Shown one piece after another: positions 25,609 through 35,359 of a stretch of DNA of 64,000 nt; within the stretch, counting starts at the first letter, position 1, and the number at the start of each line of letters is the position of its first letter. The notes under the pieces are model-generated. The model did no database searches and had not been told where the DNA came from. It worked only from the letters and a program-made list of their open reading frames with translations. The position numbers were made by a program, and so were the translations under genes. Source of the stretch: Paracoccaceae bacterium (GTDB taxonomy: Bacteria; Pseudomonadota; Alphaproteobacteria; Rhodobacterales; Rhodobacteraceae); contig JAFWNM010000034.1 in NCBI GenBank assembly GCA_017510335.1, positions 1 through 64,000 on the forward strand, written 5' to 3'.

Positions 25609-26961
25609 TTATTGCGGGTCCAGCGCCTGCGCCAGAAACTTTTCCAGCCAGTGGATGTTATACGCGCCGGTCAGCACATCATCCTGTTCCAGAAGCGCGC
25701 GGAACAGCGGAACCGAGCTGTCGACCCCGTCAATGATAAGTTCGCCCAAGGCCCGGTTCAACCGCGCCAGCGCTTCGGGCCGGTCGCGGCCATGCACGAT
25801 CAGTTTTGCAATCAGACTGTCGTAATAGGGCGGAATGGAATAGCCGGAATACAACGCCGAATCCATACGCACACCCAAACCGCCGGGCGCGTGATAGGTG
25901 TTCACCCGACCGGGGCAGGGCGTGAAATTCGGCAGTTTTTCGGCATTGATGCGCACTTCTATCGCGTGCCCCAGAACCTGAAGCTGGTCTTGCGTAAAGG
26001 ACAAATCCGCCCCTGCCGCAACGCGGATCTGCTCGCGCACCAGATCGACACCGAAAATCGCTTCGGTCACGGGGTGTTCAACCTGCAGACGGGTGTTCAT
26101 TTCGATGAAATAGAATTCATCGTTTTCATACAGGAATTCAATCGTGCCCGCCCCGCGATATCCAATGCGGGCCACAGCTTCGGCGCAGGTCTGGCCAATG
26201 CGGGCGCGGGTGGCGGCGTCAATGGCGGGGCTGGGTGCTTCTTCCAGCACCTTCTGGTGGCGGCGCTGCAACGAGCAGTCACGTTCCCCCAGATGCACAG
26301 CATTGCCCTTGCCATCACCGAACACCTGCACCTCGATATGGCGCGGGGTGCTCAGGTATTTCTCGATATACACTTCGTCATTGCCAAAGGCGGCTTTCGC
26401 TTCGGCGCGGGCCGTGCGGAATGCGGATTCCAGCTCCGAGGGGGTGAGCGCTTGCTTCATGCCGCGCCCGCCACCGCCTGCTGTGGCCTTGATGATGACC
26501 GGATAGCCAATGTTTTCCGCCACGGCCTTGGCCGTCTCAAGATCCGCGACGCCGCCATCAGACCCCGGCACGCATGGCACGCCAAGGGCTTTCATGGTTT
26601 CCTTGGCGGTAATCTTGTCCCCCATCATACGGATATGTTCCGCCGAAGGGCCAATGAAGGTGATGTCGTGATCTTCGACCACTTGCACAAAAGCCGCGTT
26701 TTCCGACAGGAACCCATAGCCCGGATGAATTGCGTCAGCGCCCGATATTTCACAGGCGGAAATAATTGCAGGAACGGACAGATAACTTTGGCCGGACGGG
26801 GCCGGACCGATGCAGATGGCTTCATCGGCCATGCGCACATGCATTGCATCGGAATCCGCAGTGGAATGCACCGCAACAGAGGCGATGCCCATTTCACGGC
26901 AGGCGCGAATGACGCGCAGCGCGATTTCCCCGCGATTGGCAATCAGGATCTTCTGGAACAT
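25609..26961 (-). CDS. accC: Acetyl-CoA carboxylase, biotin carboxylase subunit
   Basis: 450-aa ATP-grasp enzyme that carboxylates biotin on AccB, the first half-reaction of acetyl-CoA carboxylase. [26 protein letters not shown] start, ATP-binding GGGGRGMK, the EAPSPA motif and [14 protein letters not shown] with catalytic Glu/Arg are intact; length equals E. coli AccC within a residue or two. Start 26961 is 10 nt after the accB stop. Together with fabABI and fabZ it supplies fatty acid synthesis. Confidence 0.97.
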   Translation of the reverse strand: MFQKILIANRGEIALRVIRACREMGIASVAVHSTADSDAMHVRMADEAICIGPAPSGQSYLSVPAIISACEISGADAIHPGYGFLSENAAFVQVVEDHDITFIGPSAEHIRMMGDKITAKETMKALGVPCVPGSDGGVADLETAKAVAENIGYPVIIKATAGGGGRGMKQALTPSELESAFRTARAEAKAAFGNDEVYIEKYLSTPRHIEVQVFGDGKGNAVHLGERDCSLQRRHQKVLEEAPSPAIDAATRARIGQTCAEAVARIGYRGAGTIEFLYENDEFYFIEMNTRLQVEHPVTEAIFGVDLVREQIRVAAGADLSFTQDQLQVLGHAIEVRINAEKLPNFTPCPGRVNTYHAPGGLGVRMDSALYSGYSIPPYYDSLIAKLIVHGRDRPEALARLNRALGELIIDGVDSSVPLFRALLEQDDVLTGAYNIHWLEKFLAQALDPQ

Positions 26962-26971
26962 CACATGCGCC

Positions 26972-27472
26972 TTATTCAATAATCATCAGGGGCGCGCCAT
27001 ATTCGATGGGGCTGCCATCTGCGACCAGAATACGCTTGACCACACCGGCGCGCGGGGCGGGAATGTGGTTCATGGTTTTCATGGCTTCGATGATCAGCAG
27101 CGTGTCGCCTTCGCTGACCTGATCGCCGATGGTGACGAAATTTGCGCTGCCGGGTTCGGGGGCCAGATAGGCGGTTCCGACCATGGGGCTTGTCACTGCG
27201 CCGGGGTGCTGGGCGGGGTCTGCGCTGGCGGGCGCGTCCCCAACTGCGCCGGTTTGCGGCGCGGGGGCGGCGGCTGGCATCATCATGGTTTGCGGCTGGT
27301 GCACAGGGGGTGCAACGAAATACTGCGCGGTCATTTTGGACACACGGACATTCAGACTGTCATTGTCGCCATATTCGCGCTTGACGCTGAGTTCGGACAA
27401 GTCGTTGTCATTCAGAAGCTCCGCAAGGGCTTTGATAAAGGCTACATCGGCGTCGTTGCGGGTCTGATCCAT
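26972..27472 (-). CDS. accB: Acetyl-CoA carboxylase, biotin carboxyl carrier protein
   Basis: 166-aa BCCP. The C-terminal biotinyl domain carries the target lysine in [12 protein letters not shown], preceded by the GDTLLIIE strand; the middle is a flexible Ala/Pro-rich linker; the N-terminal helix region ([17 protein letters not shown]) is typical. First gene of accB-accC, divergent from the ScfR-type regulator over about 200 nt. Confidence 0.96.
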   Translation of the reverse strand: MDQTRNDADVAFIKALAELLNDNDLSELSVKREYGDNDSLNVRVSKMTAQYFVAPPVHQPQTMMMPAAAPAPQTGAVGDAPASADPAQHPGAVTSPMVGTAYLAPEPGSANFVTIGDQVSEGDTLLIIEAMKTMNHIPAPRAGVVKRILVADGSPIEYGAPLMIIE

Positions 27473-27635
27473 ATGGTCCTCGATATGCTGGCAAAACTGG
27501 GTTGGGCGCGACAGGCACCCTGTTTGTGGCCAGCTTATACGGCAGTGTGGCCCCAGTGTGAAGCGCGGTTTTCCCGATTGCCTTGTGAAACCCGCAGTTG
27601 CCGCATCGCCGGGGCGGAATTTGCCTTTCTATCGG

Positions 27636-27672
27636 TGTAAAGTTTTGTAAACTGCAGGCTTGGGGGTGTAAA
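27636..27672 (+). promoter_or_regulatory. Three phased TGTAAA boxes before the scfR-type gene
   Basis: TGTAAA occurs at 27636, 27646 and 27667, spaced 10 and 21 bp, so all three lie on the same face of the helix. The first two also form the palindrome AGTTT-TGT-AAACT. The last box directly precedes the TTG start. RamB-type regulators bind A/T-rich repeats of similar form, so autoregulation is a reasonable inference. Confidence 0.45.
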
Positions 27673-28998
27673 TTGTCCAAATCCAGCCTGACAGGAACCC
27701 GTATTCGTGCCCGGCGCAACCTGCGCGGGTTGCGCCAGTCCGATCTGGCGCAAATGGTCGGGGTATCCCCGTCCTATATGAATCTGATCGAGCATAACCG
27801 CCGCCGGGTCAGCCCGGCCTTGTTGCAGGCCATCGCGCATGCCCTTGACGTGTCCGAGGATGCGCTGGTGGAAGACAGCGATATCCGCTTTGTCGAAGGC
27901 GCACGCGCGGCGGCGCTGCGCACGGATACCGACATTGTGGATCTGGAACGTGTGGACGAATTTACCGGGCGGTTCCCGGGGTGGGCGAAGGTGCTTGCAG
28001 AAACGCAGGCGCGCGTCGAAACGCTGGAACGGGTGGTGGACCAACTCAATGATCGCATGACGCATGACCCCTATCTGGGGGCTGCGCTGCATGAGATCAT
28101 TTCGGCGGTCACGTCGGTCCAGTCAACTGCGGCCATCCTGAATGACGGGGGGGATATTGCGCCCGAATGGCAGGCGCGTTTTCACAAAAATATCCTGAAC
28201 GATTCCAAGCGGCTTGCGGAAGGGGCTGTTGCGCTTGTGAATTACCTTGATGCCGCCGACGATACCGAAAGCGGACTTGCCGCACCGCAAGAAGAAGTCG
28301 AAGCCTGGCTGGCACGCAAAGGCTTTCATCTGGCTGTGCTGGAAGCCCCGGACAGGGCGGCTTTGCCCCAGCTGTTGCGCGCGCAGGTCGAACTGTCATC
28401 AGATGCGTCGCGCGTGCTGGCGTTGCAATGGCTGGTGCGCCTGCAAGAGGATGCGCGCGCCCTGCCGCTTGATCCGTTTCTGGATGCGCTGGCAGAACAG
28501 GGCATGGCCCCGGACCTGCTGGCCGTCCGGTTCAATGTGCCGTTGCAACAAGTGCTGCGCCGTCTGGCAATGTTGCCCGCAGATGACGCGCGCGCCAGCG
28601 CCTTTCCGGTCGCCGGGCTGGTGGTGTGCGACGGGTCGGGCACGTTGGTTTTGCGCCGTGCTGTTGACGGGTTTCCCATGCCGCGCTTTGGCGGGGGGTG
28701 CCCGTTATGGCCGCTGTATCAGGCACTGCACAGCCCCGGTCGTCCGTTTCGCGTGCCGTTGCGCACTGATGGCCGGATGGGACGCCAGTTTGTGGCCTAT
28801 GCAATCTGCGCGCCAGACACCCCGCCAAGTTTTGACTACCCGCCGATCCTGCAATCCACAATGCTGGTCGTCCCCGAAATGCCGCAAGCGGTGCCGCAGG
28901 GGCAGCCCGCGCTGGTGGTGGGGGGCAGTTGCCGGACCTGTGCGCAAACCGATTGTCCGGCCCGCCGGGAGCCGTCGATACTTGTGGCTTTCGCGTAG
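27673..28998 (+). CDS. Short-chain fatty acyl regulator, ScfR/RamB type (XRE HTH)
   Basis: 441-aa regulator. N-terminal XRE helix-turn-helix (LTGTRIRARRNLRGLRQSDL ... SPSYMNLIEHNRRRVSP), a middle helical region, and a C-terminal domain ending in a cysteine cluster (GGSCRTCAQTDCPARREP) that likely binds metal. Family members such as RamB and the Rhodobacterales ScfRs control acetate, propionate and glyoxylate-pathway genes in response to acyl-CoA. The start is a TTG at 27673: residues from there align with family starts, and GGGGG lies just upstream. Divergent from accB; next downstream is a two-component cluster. Confidence 0.85.
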   Translation: MSKSSLTGTRIRARRNLRGLRQSDLAQMVGVSPSYMNLIEHNRRRVSPALLQAIAHALDVSEDALVEDSDIRFVEGARAAALRTDTDIVDLERVDEFTGRFPGWAKVLAETQARVETLERVVDQLNDRMTHDPYLGAALHEIISAVTSVQSTAAILNDGGDIAPEWQARFHKNILNDSKRLAEGAVALVNYLDAADDTESGLAAPQEEVEAWLARKGFHLAVLEAPDRAALPQLLRAQVELSSDASRVLALQWLVRLQEDARALPLDPFLDALAEQGMAPDLLAVRFNVPLQQVLRRLAMLPADDARASAFPVAGLVVCDGSGTLVLRRAVDGFPMPRFGGGCPLWPLYQALHSPGRPFRVPLRTDGRMGRQFVAYAICAPDTPPSFDYPPILQSTMLVVPEMPQAVPQGQPALVVGGSCRTCAQTDCPARREPSILVAFA

Positions 28999-29015
28999 CG
29001 GCGCGACATCGGACT

Positions 29016-29045
29016 TTGACAGAAGCGATGGAATACAGGATAAAA
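29016..29045 (+). promoter_or_regulatory. Candidate sigma-70 promoter for the two-component cluster
   Basis: TTGACA at 29016 followed after 17 bp by GATAAA (29039), or ATAAAA with an 18-bp spacer. It sits about 145 nt before the receiver gene in a 190-nt gap. Confidence 0.4.
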
Positions 29046-29189
29046 CTTTCAGCCGGTCCCACTGGGGAGAAGGGACAGGGCAGAATTTGCGCGCAGTCGG
29101 GAACGGGCCTCAGGGCCTGATGCGCGTGCGGAAGGGGGGATCAGGTGACACAAGGGCAGGCGTGTCGCCGATGACGCAGGGGGACCAAG

Positions 29190-29558
29190 ATGGAGAAGCG
29201 CGTTCTTGTGGTTGAAGATGAACCCAACATTTCGGAAGCGATACGCTTCATCCTGATGCGCAACGGCTGGCATGTGGATGTGACTGCCGACGGTATTGCC
29301 GCCATAGGGGATTTGCAGACAAACCCGCCGGACGTGCTGATCCTTGATCTTATGCTACCGGGCGTTAGTGGCTTTGACATTCTGAAAGCGCTGCGCGCCG
29401 ACCCTGTTACGCAGACCATGCCCGTTCTTATGCTGACCGCCAAGGGCCAGGCAGCAGACCGCGAAGAAGCCGTGCGTCTGGGCGTGACCCGTTTCATGAC
29501 CAAACCCTTCGCAAATGCGGATGTGGTGGCGGCTGTGCGCGAAATGGCAGGGCCATGA
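29190..29558 (+). CDS. Single-domain response regulator
   Basis: 122-aa receiver domain without an output domain. Acidic pocket Glu9/Asp10, phospho-acceptor Asp53 (LILDLMLPG), Thr83 (MLTAKG) and Lys105 (MTKPF) are all in place. It overlaps the next gene by 4 nt and belongs to a three-gene unit with the symporter-kinase. Without a DNA-binding domain it must act through protein contacts or a phosphorelay; the partner is unknown. Confidence 0.93.
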   Translation: MEKRVLVVEDEPNISEAIRFILMRNGWHVDVTADGIAAIGDLQTNPPDVLILDLMLPGVSGFDILKALRADPVTQTMPVLMLTAKGQAADREEAVRLGVTRFMTKPFANADVVAAVREMAGP

Positions 29559-29881
29559 AGCTGCCCTCGCGCAACATACAGTTTCTGGCCCGTGACGGCT
29601 ACAGGATGCGCCGCCTTATGGATGCCGCGCGCATATTGCCGGTGATCGGGCTGGTGTTGCTGTTGCTTCCCCTGATGCGGCAGGATTCGGGCACAGACAG
29701 CCCGCCCACTGCTTCTGAGGCGGTGTATCTGTTTGTGGTGTGGATCGGGCTTGTTGTGACCGCTTTTGTCATGTCGCTGGGGCTGCGGCGCACATTGGGT
29801 CCGCTGCGTCCCCCCGTCGGGCCATTGCCGCCACATCAGGCCGGTGGTGACACCCCGACTGTCCCACCACCGGATCAGTAG
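29555..29881 (+). CDS. Small membrane protein of the symporter-kinase unit
   Basis: 108 aa with two predicted membrane helices (ILPVIGLVLLLLPLM and AVYLFVVWIGLVVTAFVMSL), a basic N-terminus and a Pro-rich cytoplasmic tail. It overlaps the receiver gene by 4 nt and ends 2 nt before the kinase, so the three proteins are made together. The two-helix form recalls small subunits that accompany some sodium:solute symporters, but I see no sequence match to a named family. A role as a helper of the kinase's transporter half is inference. Confidence 0.75.
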   Translation: MKLPSRNIQFLARDGYRMRRLMDAARILPVIGLVLLLLPLMRQDSGTDSPPTASEAVYLFVVWIGLVVTAFVMSLGLRRTLGPLRPPVGPLPPHQAGGDTPTVPPPDQ

Positions 29882-29883
29882 GC

Positions 29884-32607
29884 ATGTCGTTCAACCTGCT
29901 TGTCCTGACATGCATTGCATATGTGATTTTCCTGTTCTTCGTGGCCTCTGCGGCGGAACGCAGCGCGCAGCAAGGACGGGCGAAGTGGTTGCGCTCGCCG
30001 CTTGTCTATACATTGTCGCTGTCGGTCTATTGCACGGCATGGACGTTCTATGGCGCAGTCGGCTACGCGGCGCGCTCGGGGCTGGAATTCATGACCATCT
30101 ATCTGGGGCCTACACTGGTTTTCGCTGGCTGGTGGGTCTTGTTGCGTAAACTGGTGCGTATCGGGCGGGAAAACCGTGTCACCTCGATCGCGGACATGAT
30201 TTCCGCGCGTTACGGAAAATCAAACCTGCTGGGGGTGATTGTGACGCTTCTGTGTGTCGCGGCCGGAACCCCCTATATTGCGCTGCAACTGCAATCCATT
30301 GCGCTGTCTTTCACAGTGTTTGTGTCCGATCAGGGGCGCGCCCCGCTTGCTGCGGATCGCAACCTGATTGCGTTCTGGGTCGCGGCGGGCCTGACCTTCT
30401 TTACCATCGCTTTCGGCACCCGGAATCTGGATGCGAATGAACAGCATCACGGTGTGGTCACCGCCATCGCGGTAGAAGCAGTCGTCAAATTGCTGGCGCT
30501 GATTGCTGTGGGTATCTTCGTGGTGTGGTTCGTGGCCACTGGCCCAAGTGATATTCTGGCGCGGATCGATGCGCAGGCCCTGCCGGAATGGACCATCCAG
30601 CCGGGGCGCTGGACCGGCCTTATTTTGCTGTCGGCGATTGCGATCATCTGCTTGCCGCGCATGTTTCAGGTCACGGTCGTTGAAAACATCGATGACAAGC
30701 ACCTTGCCACGGCCAGTTGGGCCTTTCCGCTGTATTTGTTCATGATCTCTTTGTTTGTGCTGCCGATTGCGGTTGTTGGCATGGAACTGATGCCCGAAGG
30801 GGCCAACCCTGACATGTTCGTTCTGACGCTGCCGCTGCATCTGGGACAGGACGGGCTGGCGCTGCTGTCGTTTCTTGGCGGGTTTTCGGCCGCAACCTCG
30901 ATGGTTATTGTGGCATCGCTGGCGCTGGCTACGATGGTGTCGAACCATATTGTGGTGCCGCTGTGGCTGAAACTGCGCGCGGCGCGCAATCTGGACACCG
31001 GCAATATGCGGTTGCTGGTGCTGAGTGTGCGCCGCCTGTCCATCAGTCTGGTTCTGGGGCTTGGCTATATATACTACATCATTTCGGGCGGGTCCGAAGC
31101 GCTGGCGGCCATTGGTCTGGTCGCGTTTGTGGGCGTCGCGCAGGCGCTTCCGGCGCTGATGGGGGCGTTGTTCTGGCGCGGTGCCAGCCGCAACGGGGCC
31201 GCGCTGGGCCTGAGCATTGGGACGTTTTTGTGGTTCTATACGCTGTTCCTGCCCAGTTTCGGGCCGGATGTGCTGCTTTCGGCGCAGGTGATGGAACAGG
31301 GGCTGTTCGGCCAGTCCTGGTTGCGCCCGTACAGCCTGTTTGGACTGACAACGCTGGACCCGCTTTTGCATGCGCTGTTCTGGTCGCTGTCGCTGAACAC
31401 GCTTGCCTTCTGCCTTGGGTCGCTTCTAAGTTTTCCCAGCCCGATAGAACGTGTTCAGGGCGCGCTATTCGTCAATATCTTTGACCGGCCCGGCCCGGCG
31501 CGCAGCTGGACAAACCCTGTCGCACAAGCCGAAGATCTGCTGCCGATGGCGCAACGCATTCTAGGCGCCAGCGAAGGGCAGGCATTTTTCCGCGCGCAGG
31601 CGCAGGCGCAGGGCAAGAACGGCTTTCTGCCCGACATCACGCCCGAATTCCTGCAAGGGCTGGAGTTGAAAATGTCCGGCTCCGTCGGGGCCGCAACGGC
31701 CCACGCGATGATTTCGCAGACCGTGGGCACAGCTGTCGTCTCGGTCGAGGATTTGATGGCAGTGGCGTCAGAAACCGCGCAGATCATCGAATATTCCAGC
31801 CAGTTGGAAGCGAAGTCCGAAGAACTGACACTGACCGCGCGCAAATTACGCGACGCCAATGAAAAACTGCGCACCCTGTCGGACCAGAAAGATGCGTTTC
31901 TTAGCCAGATCAGCCATGAATTGCGCACGCCCATGACATCCATACGCGCATTTTCCGAAATCATGATGGAGTCTGACGGCCTTAGCGCGCAGGAACAGAC
32001 CCATTTCGCGCGGATCATTCACGACGAATCCATTCGTCTGACGCGGCTTCTGGATGATTTGCTGGACCTGAGCGTGCTGGAACACGGGCAGGTTTCGCTT
32101 GATATCCGTCCCGTCAATTTGCGCGATCTGATCGACAAGTCCCTAACAGCGTCCAAATCGGTGCAGGCGCAACGCAACTTCCGCATCCTGCGCAGCCGCG
32201 ACCCCGAAGATGTGGACATTGTCACCGATCCCGGCCGCCTGACGCAGGTTTTCATCAATATCCTGTCAAACGCGCGCAAATATTGCGATGCCGCTGACCC
32301 GCAAATGAAAATCATCGTGCGACAGCGCAAATCCATGATCGAGGTGGATTTCATCGATAACGGGTCCGGTATTGCGCGCGACAAGCAGGCCCTGATCTTT
32401 GAAAAATTCTCGCGGTTGACAGATTCGCTTCAGGCGGGCGGGGCGGGGCTTGGTCTGGCCATCTGCCGCGAAATCATGAACAACCTTGGCGGTGACATCG
32501 ATTATGTGCCCGGTCAGGGGGGCGCTGCGTTTCGGGTCAGCTTGCCGCTGGTGCTGGAACGCCCGCTTGACGCCGCGTCGCGCAGCCATCCCGGGGGTGC
32601 GGGTTAG
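29884..32607 (+). CDS. Sensor histidine kinase fused to a sodium:solute symporter domain (CbrA/CrbS type)
   Basis: 907-aa protein. Residues 1 to about 510 form a multi-helix SLC5/SSS symporter-like domain (MFQVTVVENIDDKHLATASW, GGFSAATSMVIVASLALATMVSN). A coiled-coil linker follows (EYSSQLEAKSEELTLTARKL), then HisKA with phospho-His678 (QISHELRTPMTSIRAF), and HATPase_c with N box FINILSNARKYCD and G boxes FIDNGSGIARD and GGAGLGLAICREIM. It lacks its own receiver. Related SSS-kinases sense amino or carboxylic acids (CbrA histidine, CrbS acetate). With the ScfR-type regulator next door, short-chain acid sensing is plausible but unproven. Confidence 0.92.
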   Translation: MSFNLLVLTCIAYVIFLFFVASAAERSAQQGRAKWLRSPLVYTLSLSVYCTAWTFYGAVGYAARSGLEFMTIYLGPTLVFAGWWVLLRKLVRIGRENRVTSIADMISARYGKSNLLGVIVTLLCVAAGTPYIALQLQSIALSFTVFVSDQGRAPLAADRNLIAFWVAAGLTFFTIAFGTRNLDANEQHHGVVTAIAVEAVVKLLALIAVGIFVVWFVATGPSDILARIDAQALPEWTIQPGRWTGLILLSAIAIICLPRMFQVTVVENIDDKHLATASWAFPLYLFMISLFVLPIAVVGMELMPEGANPDMFVLTLPLHLGQDGLALLSFLGGFSAATSMVIVASLALATMVSNHIVVPLWLKLRAARNLDTGNMRLLVLSVRRLSISLVLGLGYIYYIISGGSEALAAIGLVAFVGVAQALPALMGALFWRGASRNGAALGLSIGTFLWFYTLFLPSFGPDVLLSAQVMEQGLFGQSWLRPYSLFGLTTLDPLLHALFWSLSLNTLAFCLGSLLSFPSPIERVQGALFVNIFDRPGPARSWTNPVAQAEDLLPMAQRILGASEGQAFFRAQAQAQGKNGFLPDITPEFLQGLELKMSGSVGAATAHAMISQTVGTAVVSVEDLMAVASETAQIIEYSSQLEAKSEELTLTARKLRDANEKLRTLSDQKDAFLSQISHELRTPMTSIRAFSEIMMESDGLSAQEQTHFARIIHDESIRLTRLLDDLLDLSVLEHGQVSLDIRPVNLRDLIDKSLTASKSVQAQRNFRILRSRDPEDVDIVTDPGRLTQVFINILSNARKYCDAADPQMKIIVRQRKSMIEVDFIDNGSGIARDKQALIFEKFSRLTDSLQAGGAGLGLAICREIMNNLGGDIDYVPGQGGAAFRVSLPLVLERPLDAASRSHPGGAG

Positions 32608-32695
32608 ACCTGACCGGCGCGCAGGGGCCAGAACCTGCCGGCCTGTGCTTGACCATGCGCGCGCAGCACCCGCAGGCACTGCGCGCCATGCGCGC

Positions 32696-35263
32696 TTATT
32701 CCCCCAGCATGCGCCCGACCATTTCCCCCATGTCGCGGCTCAGGTCAGGGTGGTCGGCCATGCGCTGCAACTCTGCCCGCAGCAGGGTCTGGCGCGCGTC
32801 ATCATAGCGGCGCCATGTTTCAAACACAGTGGAATTGCGCGCTGCCGCTTGCGGGTTCACCGCGTCCAGACGCAGCAACCAGTCAGCGACCAGACGATAC
32901 CCCGCCCCATCCTGACTGTGGAACCCGGCCGCATTTGCACCAAGTGCGCCAATGACGGCGCGGAACCTGTTGGGGTTTTTCCAGTCAAATTTCGCATGGC
33001 GGGTCAATGTCTGGGTTACCCCAACAGCGTCTTGCGGCGATGCGTGCATGATCTGTGCCGTAAACCATTTGTCCAGCACCAGCCTGTCACCTTCCCAGCG
33101 CCGATAGAATTCCGCGCCTTCCTGCGCCCCTGCGCCAATATCCAGAAGGGCCGTCCATGCGCCCAGTTGTTCCGTCATTGTCGTGGCGCGCGCGAAACTT
33201 GCGCGCGCGGCCGCACCCGAATCGGCCTGCGCCAGCAAGGCCACAGCCTGCACCCGCAGCGCCCGGCGCCCTGCATCGCGCGCGGACGGACTGAAGGGAC
33301 CGGGCGTTTCCATCATTTGCGCGATCCGCGACAGGTCAGGTTTCAGCGCTTCGGCTATGGTTTTCAGTGCAGACTGGCGTTTATCGAATATCGCAACAGG
33401 GTCGGGAATATGGCCGACTTCATGAAGCGATGCGGCCAGTTCGTCTTGGCCGGGCAACCGCAAGGCCAGCGCGCGAAACGCCGGATCAAGCGTGTCGTCG
33501 CACAGCACAATGCGTAGCGCGTCGATGAATCGCGCGTCAGGGTGCGTGGCAGTTTGCACGATCATGGCCTGCAGTGTTTCCCGTGCCAGACTGCGCCCCG
33601 CCTCGAACCTGTTGAACGGGTCGGTATCATGGGCCAACAAAATGGCGCGGTCCTCGGCGGGTTGGGAATGGTTCAGCACAACTGGCGCTGAAAACCCGCG
33701 CAGAAGTGACACAACCGGCCGCGCGGGCAGCGCGTCGAAGGTTACGCTTAGCGTCGGTCCATCCAGTTCCAGAACCTGCGTTGGCACAATTTCGCGCCCG
33801 TCCCGCCCGATCAACCCCATCGCCACCGGAATAAGCAAGGGTTCCTTCAAGGGCTGTCCCGGGGTGGGGGCCGTGTGCTGGCGCAGCGTCAAGGTATATT
33901 GCCCGTCCTGCCAGTCTTCGGTGACGTCAATGCGCGGGGTGCCCGCCTGCCCATACCAGCGTTTGAACTGGGACAAATCGCGCCCGCCCGCTTCCTCGAA
34001 CACGGCAATCCAGTCCTCAATCGTGCAGGCCTGCCCGTCATGGCGGCTGAAATACAGGTCCAGCGCGGCATTGTAGCGGTCCTCGCCGACCAGCAGGCGC
34101 ATCATGCGGATCAGTTCAGCGCCTTTTTCATACACAGTGGCAGTGTAGAAATTGTTGATCTCCACATAGCTTTCGGGACGCACAGGGTGGGCAAGCGGGC
34201 CTGCATCTTCGCGGAACTGGCGCGCGCGCAGGGTCAGCACATCCTCGATGCGTTTGACTGCATGGCTGCGCATATCCCCCATGAACTGCTGGTCGCGGAA
34301 AACGGTCAGCCCCTCTTTCAGGGAAAGCTGGAACCAGTCGCGGCAGGTGATGCGGTTGCCCGTCCAGTTGTGGAAATATTCATGCGCGATAATGCGTTCT
34401 ATGCTGGCAAAATCCGCATCGGTGGCGGTTTCCGGTGTGGCAAGGACATATCTGGAATTGAATATGTTCAATCCCTTGTTTTCCATCGCCCCCATGTTGA
34501 AATCGTCAACTGCGACAATGTTGAAAATGTCCAGATCATAGGCACGCCCGTAAACCTGTTCATCCCAAAGCATCGCGCGTTTAAGCGCGTCCATCGCATA
34601 GCTGGTGCTGCCTTCATCGCCGTGCCGCACCCAGATATTCAGTGTGACGTGCCGGCCGTCCATTGTTGTAAAACTGTCAGCGGTGGACACCAGACTGCCC
34701 GCCACCAGCGCGAACAGATACGCTGGTTTGGGGTGTGGGTCGTCCCATTCGGCCCAGCCGGTTCCCGACGCTACCGGGTTGCCATTGGACAGCAGCACCG
34801 GCAAATCGCTTTCGATCCGCACACGGAAGGGGGCCATCACGTCGGGGCGGTCGGGGTAATAGGTTATTTTTCTAAACCCTTCAGCCTCGCATTGGGTGCA
34901 ATACATGCCGTTCGACATATAAAGCCCCTCCAGCGCAGTGTTGCCTTCGGGCGCGACCTCGACTTCTGCCTGCCACAGGAAGGGGCCGTCGGGCAGGTCT
35001 GCCGCCGCGACGGTCAGGCCGGTTGCGTCGGGGCGTATATTCAGCGCCTTGCCGTTGATGTGTGCCGATATCAGGCGCAGTCCTTCGCCGTCCAGCCGCA
35101 GATCATGGCCCGCGGTGGCGGCGGGGTTCGCACGAAACCGGATTTCAGACAGGACCCGTGTTGCGTTCGGATGCAACCGAAATGTCAGCGCGACGGAGTC
35201 CACCAAAAAGGGCGGCGGCTGGTAATCGGCCAGAAAAACAGGCTGGGATGGGGTGTCGGGCAT
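32696..35263 (-). CDS. pepN: Aminopeptidase N
   Basis: 855-aa M1 metallopeptidase that removes N-terminal residues from cytosolic peptides. Exopeptidase motif GAMENKGLNIF and zinc motif HEYFHNWTGN with the second Glu in LKEGLTVF; C-terminal helical domain typical of PepN (DUF3458). The start ATG at 35263 has a GGAGGAAA ribosome site. Single gene, convergent with the kinase gene. Confidence 0.96.
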   Translation of the reverse strand: MPDTPSQPVFLADYQPPPFLVDSVALTFRLHPNATRVLSEIRFRANPAATAGHDLRLDGEGLRLISAHINGKALNIRPDATGLTVAAADLPDGPFLWQAEVEVAPEGNTALEGLYMSNGMYCTQCEAEGFRKITYYPDRPDVMAPFRVRIESDLPVLLSNGNPVASGTGWAEWDDPHPKPAYLFALVAGSLVSTADSFTTMDGRHVTLNIWVRHGDEGSTSYAMDALKRAMLWDEQVYGRAYDLDIFNIVAVDDFNMGAMENKGLNIFNSRYVLATPETATDADFASIERIIAHEYFHNWTGNRITCRDWFQLSLKEGLTVFRDQQFMGDMRSHAVKRIEDVLTLRARQFREDAGPLAHPVRPESYVEINNFYTATVYEKGAELIRMMRLLVGEDRYNAALDLYFSRHDGQACTIEDWIAVFEEAGGRDLSQFKRWYGQAGTPRIDVTEDWQDGQYTLTLRQHTAPTPGQPLKEPLLIPVAMGLIGRDGREIVPTQVLELDGPTLSVTFDALPARPVVSLLRGFSAPVVLNHSQPAEDRAILLAHDTDPFNRFEAGRSLARETLQAMIVQTATHPDARFIDALRIVLCDDTLDPAFRALALRLPGQDELAASLHEVGHIPDPVAIFDKRQSALKTIAEALKPDLSRIAQMMETPGPFSPSARDAGRRALRVQAVALLAQADSGAAARASFARATTMTEQLGAWTALLDIGAGAQEGAEFYRRWEGDRLVLDKWFTAQIMHASPQDAVGVTQTLTRHAKFDWKNPNRFRAVIGALGANAAGFHSQDGAGYRLVADWLLRLDAVNPQAAARNSTVFETWRRYDDARQTLLRAELQRMADHPDLSRDMGEMVGRMLGE

Positions 35264-35359
35264 GCGTTTCCTCCGGCAGGGTGACGCACAGGGTGTAGAC
35301 CAGTCCGGACCGGACAGCAAACACCGCTTTGGTCGTCGCGCCGCGCCGCTGGGTCGGTG

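Noticed and set aside
25612-26982. Open plus-strand frame covering all of accC
   Set aside because: Antisense shadow of accC; the opposite strand encodes a full, motif-complete biotin carboxylase.
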